A stretch of DNA of 7,683 bases from assembly GCA_020425885.1 (NCBI GenBank), contig JAGQRA010000720.1, positions 1 to 7,683 on the forward strand, in the 5' to 3' direction. Below the pieces are notes generated by a model. That model saw only the letters and a program-made list of their open reading frames with translations. It did not search any database and was not told where the DNA came from. How positions within the stretch are numbered: position 1 is the first letter of the stretch; the number at the start of each line of letters is the position of its first letter. Made by a program: the position numbers and the translations under genes. Positions 1-7,683 of the stretch are shown piece by piece. Source of the stretch: Planctomycetota bacterium (GTDB lineage Bacteria; Planctomycetota; UBA1135; UBA2386).

Positions 1-95
1 CTTGCGGTTCGGTTGATGTCATGCAGGTCTCCGGGCGACTCTACGCGATTGTGGCCCAGGATTGTCGGGAACCTGCCGCGGCATTGCCAGCGTCG

Positions 96-123
96 GACCG
101 CGCCCTCGCCGCGGCACGCGGTC
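96..123 (-). terminator. GC-rich hairpin downstream of gcvP, possible weak terminator
   Basis: A perfect 7-bp inverted repeat (GACCGCG at 96-102, CGCGGTC at 117-123) encloses a 14-nt loop, 25 bases beyond the gcvP stop codon in the direction of transcription. There is no T-run after the stem on the minus strand, so a classical intrinsic terminator is not supported. It may be a transcript-end structure or chance in GC-rich DNA. Apart from this I see no gene or RNA in 1-148; short open frames there have no recognisable product. Confidence 0.2.
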
Positions 124-148
124 GTTCCCGATCACCCGGATCGCCGGT

Positions 149-3013
<2,865 letters not shown>

Positions 3014-3062
3014 GGAGTGTGGGTGTGCGTTTCGGCCGCTGTGGGCGCCGATCAGGCCGCTC

Positions 3063-3091
3063 TGTATAGGGGCTGGCCACCGCCAGTTGAA
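3063..3091 (-). promoter_or_regulatory. Possible sigma70-like promoter for gcvP
   Basis: Read on the minus strand, TTCAAC (3091-3086) and TATACA (3068-3063) are separated by 17 bases. TATACA is a good -10 match; TTCAAC is a weak -35. Transcription would start near 3056 and leave a leader of about 40 nt before the gcvP ATG. A small hairpin (CTGGC 3073-3077, GCCAG 3082-3086) falls inside the spacer and could instead belong to the 3' end of the upstream metalloprotease transcript. This rests on pattern match only. Confidence 0.25.
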
Positions 3092-3101
3092 GCACAGTTG
3101 A
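3084..3101. repeat. Paired heptamer direct repeat upstream of gcvP
   Basis: CAGTTGA occurs at 3084-3090 and again at 3095-3101, separated by AGCA, giving an 11-bp period, about one helical turn. The repeat overlaps the weak -35 element proposed for gcvP. Same-face direct repeats of this kind are typical of sites for dimeric or tandem-binding regulators. The regulator is unknown and the short length leaves chance as an alternative. Confidence 0.3.
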
Positions 3102-3118
3102 CGACGGGTCGGCTGATG

Positions 3119-6100
3119 TCAGCGCGGCCGGAACATGCGCGACCAGCGATGGACCCGCGAGAAGAACCGCGGGTCGTTGACCTCCGCGGCAGCCCTGAGC
3201 ACGCCGAGTCCGTCGACGAACAGGACCCACGGATAGGTGCCGGTGAACGGCGCCGCGACCCGGTGTTCGACGGTGGCCAGCTCCTCGCCACGGACCTCTC
3301 GGACCTGCCGCTGGATCGACTCGCGGTGCACCGCGGCGAGCCCGGCGGGAAACGCGATCACCCATGGCTGCGGATACTCGCACCGCGAGGTCAACATGCC
3401 GCTCATCGCGCCCATGGCCCTGGGCAGCGCCATGCCGGTGAATTCCTCGGCAGCGTCCTCGCTGGTCGGGACCAGGAGCACGATGGTGCCGTTGGCATCG
3501 GTCGGGATGCCGCGCGTCGGCAGCGCCATCAGCTCCTCGAGTGGCAGCAGCGGTTGGCGCTGCAGGTCGAGTCCGACCAGCTCGGCATCGTCGGGGCGGT
3601 CGAGCCGCTGCACGGTCGGGTCCTGCACGCGGATGGCGCCCATGCTCATGGCGAAGCCGACGTGGCCTTCGATCGGCGAGCCGTCGTGCACGGCATAGGC
3701 CTGCGGATCGTCGTCGTTGATGCGGATCAGGACCCGCGGTCCGCGCACGACCAGCTCGTAATCGAACCAGGCGGCCTCGTCGATGATCTCGGTGTTGAAC
3801 GACAGCGCTGTCTCGGGCAGCTTGCCGTCGCGCTCCCAGAGTCCGGCCAGCGAGAAGTGCACGCGGCCGAACTTGCGATTGTCGGTCCGGCGGCCGACGG
3901 CGTAGTTGAAGTCGCCGGCGGTGAAGTGCAGGCGCAGGTCGCGATCGCGGCGCGCGTGGCCGAACACGATGGCGCCGCTGGCGTAGGCGGTGGTGAAGTG
4001 GACCCGGCCGCGCAGCACGTAGGCGCCCGGTGACTGCCAGCTCACGGTGTGGACGAAGGCGTGGCGCTGCTGGGCGACGCGATCCATCGAGCCGGTGCCG
4101 TCGCGCGGCTTCTCGCGGCCGACGTGCAGGTCGCCGGACGGTTCCGCGTACCACAACCCGGGCACGCGGCGCTCGTCGAAACCGGTCAGGCTCGACTCGG
4201 CCCAGCCGTAGCCGTCGAGGTGGGTCGGCACCGCCGGCGGCGCTGCGGCCGCCAGGCTCTGTTGCCCGACCGCAGCCAGCGCCGGCAGGTCGAGCCGCAC
4301 GGCGATGGCATCGTGTTCGGCGGCCAACGCCGCCGCTGCGAGCGGTGCGCCGGCGGCGGCGAGTTCGGTCGCGCGTTCGCCGAGTGCGGTCACGAACGCG
4401 ATCGTCCGCGGCAGCTGCTTGGCGAGCGGGCTCGCGGCGGTGGCGGGCAAGGCCGGGAAACGGCTTCGTGCCGACGACGCGAAGGCCTGCGCGGCCGCCG
4501 GCGTCGCCACGGCCCTGGCGGCCGCGAGACTCCTGAGCACGGTGTCCGGGCGCCAGCCATCGACGGTGATCGACCACAGCCCGGCCGCCATCACCGCTTC
4601 GTCGAGGCCGGCTTCGGCGAGCAGCAGCGTCGCGAGCGCGGCGTGATCCTGGCCGAAGAACGGCTCGGCCCTGGTCCGGGCCCAGGACCAGGTCGGTCGA
4701 TCCTCGACCTCGCGCCCGCTCTCGCCTTCGATGCCGCCGTACGCTGCGACCCAACGGTTCGACTCGTCGCGGTTCTGCGCCAGCCAGTTACCGACGCCGT
4801 CGAGGAAGGCCTGCCAGCCCTGCAGGAACTCCTCGAACGACGCGGGCCGGCCGTCCCTGCCATCGCAGAAGGTCTTGGTGAAGTAGCCGACCGGATCCTT
4901 CTGGCCGCCGCGCGCGTTCTTCTCGAACCTGGCCAGCGCATCGCCGAAGCGCGGCGACTGTCCGGGCGGGAACGAACGCAGATAGGCATAGAGGGAGTAG
5001 CCGACCGGGTAGTTGTCGCGATACTCCTCGATCTCGCCGCGCAGCAGCTGCTCGAGCTTGTCGCGCCGGCCGTAGCCCTTGCGCCAGGCGGCGTCGACCG
5101 AACCCGTGGCGAGGAAGTTCTCGACGCAACCGGTGTCGGTCATGTGGCCGTAGTGCGCCGCCGTCCAGACCGCGTGACCCTCGACGTACCAGCTGCGCAG
5201 GAACGGCCGCAGCACGGAATCGAAGCGGTGGGTCAGCTCGTGCGTCAGCACCTTGCCGAGCGCCGGGATCGAGCTCCAGGCGAAGCGCACCGTGGTGCGA
5301 TCGCCGCCCTGGAAACCGGCAGCCCACCAGAACGGCACGCCTTCGGTCTCGAGGCCGGAGTTCTCCGGCACGATGCGGATCGTGCCCTGTCGCTCGAGGA
5401 ACGGATCAACGCCGAAATGAGCGACCAGCCGCTGATGGTGCAGCTCGACGGTCCGGGCGCAGCCGAGCAGGGTGCCGTGGCCACAGATCGTCTCGATGCG
5501 ATAGCGACCGGTCTCGCTCACGGCGACGCCTGGATGACGCCAGGTGTCGTGCTCCGCCGTGAAGCGCTCGCGGTCCTCGGGCGAGAGCGCCTCGAGCTCG
5601 GCGATCGTCCACACCTTGGCCTCCTGCTGCACGGCGCCGTCGAGTCCGGCGAGGAACTCGCGCGCCGTGGCGCCGATCGCGGTCATGTCGGGCGGCGGCG
5701 GTCCCTTCAGGTCCTTGAACGCGCTCTGCCGTGCCAGTCCGGCGAGGATGCGGGCGGCGCGGATCGCGCGGTCCTGGAACGGAATCGGGTCGGCCTTGGC
5801 CGGTGGCGCAGCCCGCATCACCTGCAGCAGGGCCTCGAAGATCACTTCGTAGTCGGGCGTCAGCGACTCGCGAATGGCATCGACCCGCGCCGCGACGGCG
5901 CCGAGCGGCGATGGTGCGCCCTGACCGAGGAGCAGCAGCAGCTCGCTGCCGAAGCCGGCAAATTGCGCCTTCTCCATGTTGCGCTTCGCCGGTCGCTGTT
6001 TGTCGATCAGGCGGGCGACTTCGGCGATAGCCTGAGCGCGCGCCGCGGCCAGCTTCTGCGCGGCGTCGAGACCGCCGTCGCGCGACAGCAGCTTGCGGGC

Positions 6101-6493
6101 GTCGCGGTCGAGCTTGAGCCGGCCGTGGTCATCGGTCGCGGCGCGGACGTAGCGTTCGCCCCAGAGCAGCGATTGGTCGACGTCGGTACCGGCGGCGCGC
6201 ACCAGATCGAGCAGGATCGCCGGCGAACACGGATGCAGTTGCAGCGCCTGCAGCAGGTGCTTCTGGGCCTCGATGCCCTGACCCGCTTCGATCGCCTTCT
6301 TGCCGAGCTGCCAGCGCACCGCCGCCGGACTGCCGGTGGTCGGGGTGGCCGACAGCGTCGTCAGGTCGCGCGGCATCACCGCGCCGGGTGGGCATTGGCA
6401 GCGCAGGCCTTGGACCGTCACCAGCAGCGAAGCGATGCTTGTGAGGGCAAGGCGAAGTGAGTGAGGTCGGGCGCGGGGTCCGAGAGTCGTCAT
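3119..6493 (-). CDS. Predicted secreted multidomain gluzincin-type zinc metalloprotease-like protein (TPR-like, peptidase MA-like, ConA-like, thioredoxin-like)
   Basis: A 1124-residue protein with no exact family name that I recognise. Residues 1-34 look like a Sec signal peptide: arginine-rich start, then hydrophobic LALTSIASLLVTV. There is no proper lipobox. Residues about 58-100 resemble one TPR unit (W..G....A..GQGIEAQ..LLQALQLHP), followed by a helical stretch. The catalytic region carries HELTH at 418-422 and a downstream WYVEGH, with E438 as likely third zinc ligand. This is the HExxH...E pattern of gluzincins resembling peptidase MA. A later GYSLYAYL segment is also usual there. Residues about 785-965 are beta-rich (LRGRVHF, VFGHARR, FDYELVVRGPRVLIRIND, GHVGFAM) and look like a concanavalin-A/LamG-like domain. 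Residues about 1000-1124 alternate strand and helix like a thioredoxin or AhpC fold but lack its cysteines. The frame stays open upstream to a GTG at 6727. The ATG at 6493 was chosen because the signal peptide begins there, although no Shine-Dalgarno sequence precedes it. Export and zinc binding are well supported; the substrate is unknown. Confidence 0.85.
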   Translation of the reverse strand: MTTLGPRARPHSLRLALTSIASLLVTVQGLRCQCPPGAVMPRDLTTLSATPTTGSPAAVRWQLGKKAIEAGQGIEAQKHLLQALQLHPCSPAILLDLVRAAGTDVDQSLLWGERYVRAATDDHGRLKLDRDARKLLSRDGGLDAAQKLAAARAQAIAEVARLIDKQRPAKRNMEKAQFAGFGSELLLLLGQGAPSPLGAVAARVDAIRESLTPDYEVIFEALLQVMRAAPPAKADPIPFQDRAIRAARILAGLARQSAFKDLKGPPPPDMTAIGATAREFLAGLDGAVQQEAKVWTIAELEALSPEDRERFTAEHDTWRHPGVAVSETGRYRIETICGHGTLLGCARTVELHHQRLVAHFGVDPFLERQGTIRIVPENSGLETEGVPFWWAAGFQGGDRTTVRFAWSSIPALGKVLTHELTHRFDSVLRPFLRSWYVEGHAVWTAAHYGHMTDTGCVENFLATGSVDAAWRKGYGRRDKLEQLLRGEIEEYRDNYPVGYSLYAYLRSFPPGQSPRFGDALARFEKNARGGQKDPVGYFTKTFCDGRDGRPASFEEFLQGWQAFLDGVGNWLAQNRDESNRWVAAYGGIEGESGREVEDRPTWSWARTRAEPFFGQDHAALATLLLAEAGLDEAVMAAGLWSITVDGWRPDTVLRSLAAARAVATPAAAQAFASSARSRFPALPATAASPLAKQLPRTIAFVTALGERATELAAAGAPLAAAALAAEHDAIAVRLDLPALAAVGQQSLAAAAPPAVPTHLDGYGWAESSLTGFDERRVPGLWYAEPSGDLHVGREKPRDGTGSMDRVAQQRHAFVHTVSWQSPGAYVLRGRVHFTTAYASGAIVFGHARRDRDLRLHFTAGDFNYAVGRRTDNRKFGRVHFSLAGLWERDGKLPETALSFNTEIIDEAAWFDYELVVRGPRVLIRINDDDPQAYAVHDGSPIEGHVGFAMSMGAIRVQDPTVQRLDRPDDAELVGLDLQRQPLLPLEELMALPTRGIPTDANGTIVLLVPTSEDAAEEFTGMALPRAMGAMSGMLTSRCEYPQPWVIAFPAGLAAVHRESIQRQVREVRGEELATVEHRVAAPFTGTYPWVLFVDGLGVLRAAAEVNDPRFFSRVHRWSRMFRPR

Positions 6494-6521
6494 GCGGAGG
6501 CGTGAGGGGCGCGAGCATGTT

Positions 6522-6537
6522 CGGCAACGGCGGGTGG
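6522..6537. repeat. Copy 1 of a 16-bp direct repeat in the divergent intergenic region
   Basis: CGGCAACGGCGGGTGG matches a second copy at 6662-6677 at 15 of 16 positions. This copy lies 29 bases upstream of the metalloprotease start codon, within its leader or promoter. The copies flank most of the intergenic region between the divergent genes, as paired operator sites often do. A regulator is not known. Confidence 0.4.
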
Positions 6538-6554
6538 TCTGGCAACCCGCGTTG
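6525..6554. other. Hairpin in the leader or promoter region of the metalloprotease gene
   Basis: CAAC-G-GCGGGT (6525-6535) pairs with ACCCGCGTTG (6545-6554): ten base pairs with one bulged G and a 9-nt loop. It overlaps repeat copy 1 and lies about 30 bases upstream of the metalloprotease ATG. On the plus strand it is followed by TCTTTC, a poor T-run. It could be an mRNA leader structure, a binding site, or chance. Confidence 0.25.
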
Positions 6555-6630
6555 TCTTTCGGATTCGGCTGAAGCTGGTGACCCTTGTCTGCCTGCTGAT
6601 GCTGTGGGACCTGTCTGGCCGGGGAGGGGG

Positions 6631-6658
6631 TTGTCGGTGACGCGGTGACGCGTACGAT
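6631..6658 (+). promoter_or_regulatory. Possible promoter for the penicillin-acylase-family gene
   Basis: TTGTCG (6631-6636) and TACGAT (6653-6658) each match four of six sigma70 consensus bases and are separated by 16 bases. Transcription would start near 6665, at repeat copy 2, and give a leader of about 80 nt before the ATG at 6745. The spacer holds an 8-bp tandem duplication (GGTGACGC at 6636-6643 and 6644-6651). Support is by pattern only. Confidence 0.25.
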
Positions 6659-6661
6659 CTG

Positions 6662-6673
6662 CGGCAACGTCGG

Positions 6674-6677
<4 letters not shown>
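6662..6677. repeat. Copy 2 of the 16-bp direct repeat in the divergent intergenic region
   Basis: CGGCAACGTCGGGTGG differs from copy 1 (6522-6537) at one base. It lies just downstream of the proposed acylase -10 element, where a bound repressor would block transcription. It also contains the weak in-frame GTG (6674-6676) considered as an alternative acylase start. Confidence 0.4.

Positions 6678-7683
<1,006 letters not shown>

Noticed and set aside
4049..6460. Plus-strand open frame of 803 codons opposite the metalloprotease gene
   Set aside because: Same cause: antisense in codon register with a GC-rich gene. The composition is Arg/Ala/Gly-heavy without family motifs.
6391..6493. Lipoprotein signal for the metalloprotease (LRCQC near residue 31)
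   Set aside because: Arg immediately before the Cys does not fit a lipobox, so an ordinary Sec signal peptide is preferred.
6457..6648. Small plus-strand frame of 63 codons in the intergenic region
   Set aside because: It partly overlaps the metalloprotease start, has no clear ribosome binding site, and its translation has no recognisable feature.

Overview
This is a GC-rich bacterial window with two genes on the minus strand and the 5' part of a third, divergent gene on the plus strand. The taxon cannot be fixed from the sequence. High G+C, no clear Shine-Dalgarno (SD) sequence before either minus-strand gene, and a very large secreted multidomain metalloprotease-like protein would suit a Gram-negative, possibly Planctomycetota-like, organism. 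That assignment is inference only.

Layout. Positions 1-148 form a short non-coding tail with one GC-rich hairpin. Positions 149-3013 (minus) encode a complete, long-form glycine dehydrogenase (decarboxylating), GcvP. A 105-bp gap (3014-3118) holds a possible gcvP promoter and a paired heptamer direct repeat. Positions 3119-6493 (minus) encode a 1124-residue predicted secreted protein with an N-terminal TPR-like helical part, an HELTH...E gluzincin-type zinc protease motif, a concanavalin-A-like beta domain and a C-terminal thioredoxin-like domain without the usual cysteines. Positions 6494-6744 are the divergent intergenic region, with a possible promoter, a near-perfect 16-bp direct repeat 140 bp apart, a hairpin and an 8-bp tandem duplication. 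From about 6745 to the window end (plus) lies a penicillin-acylase-family Ntn hydrolase. It has a signal peptide and is cut by the window edge just after the catalytic Gly-Ser processing site.

Main discovery. A perfect (TC)19 dinucleotide tract (6748-6785) directly follows the only ATG with a good ribosome binding site (AGGGG 6732-6736, ATG 6745-6747). In the sequenced state that ATG reads 13 further codons, Ser-Leu repeats ending in Ser, and stops at TAG 6787-6789. The acylase frame is the neighbouring one. Gaining one TC unit or losing two would join the ATG to the acylase signal peptide. This is the arrangement of a slipped-strand phase-variation switch, comparable with the CT tracts in Helicobacter oipA/hopZ and the CTCTT tract in Neisseria opa. 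The window would hold the OFF state, unless translation starts at a weak in-frame GTG (6674-6676).

The three genes do not form an evident pathway. gcvP is housekeeping one-carbon metabolism, while the metalloprotease and acylase are divergent exported proteins that may share control in the intergenic region.
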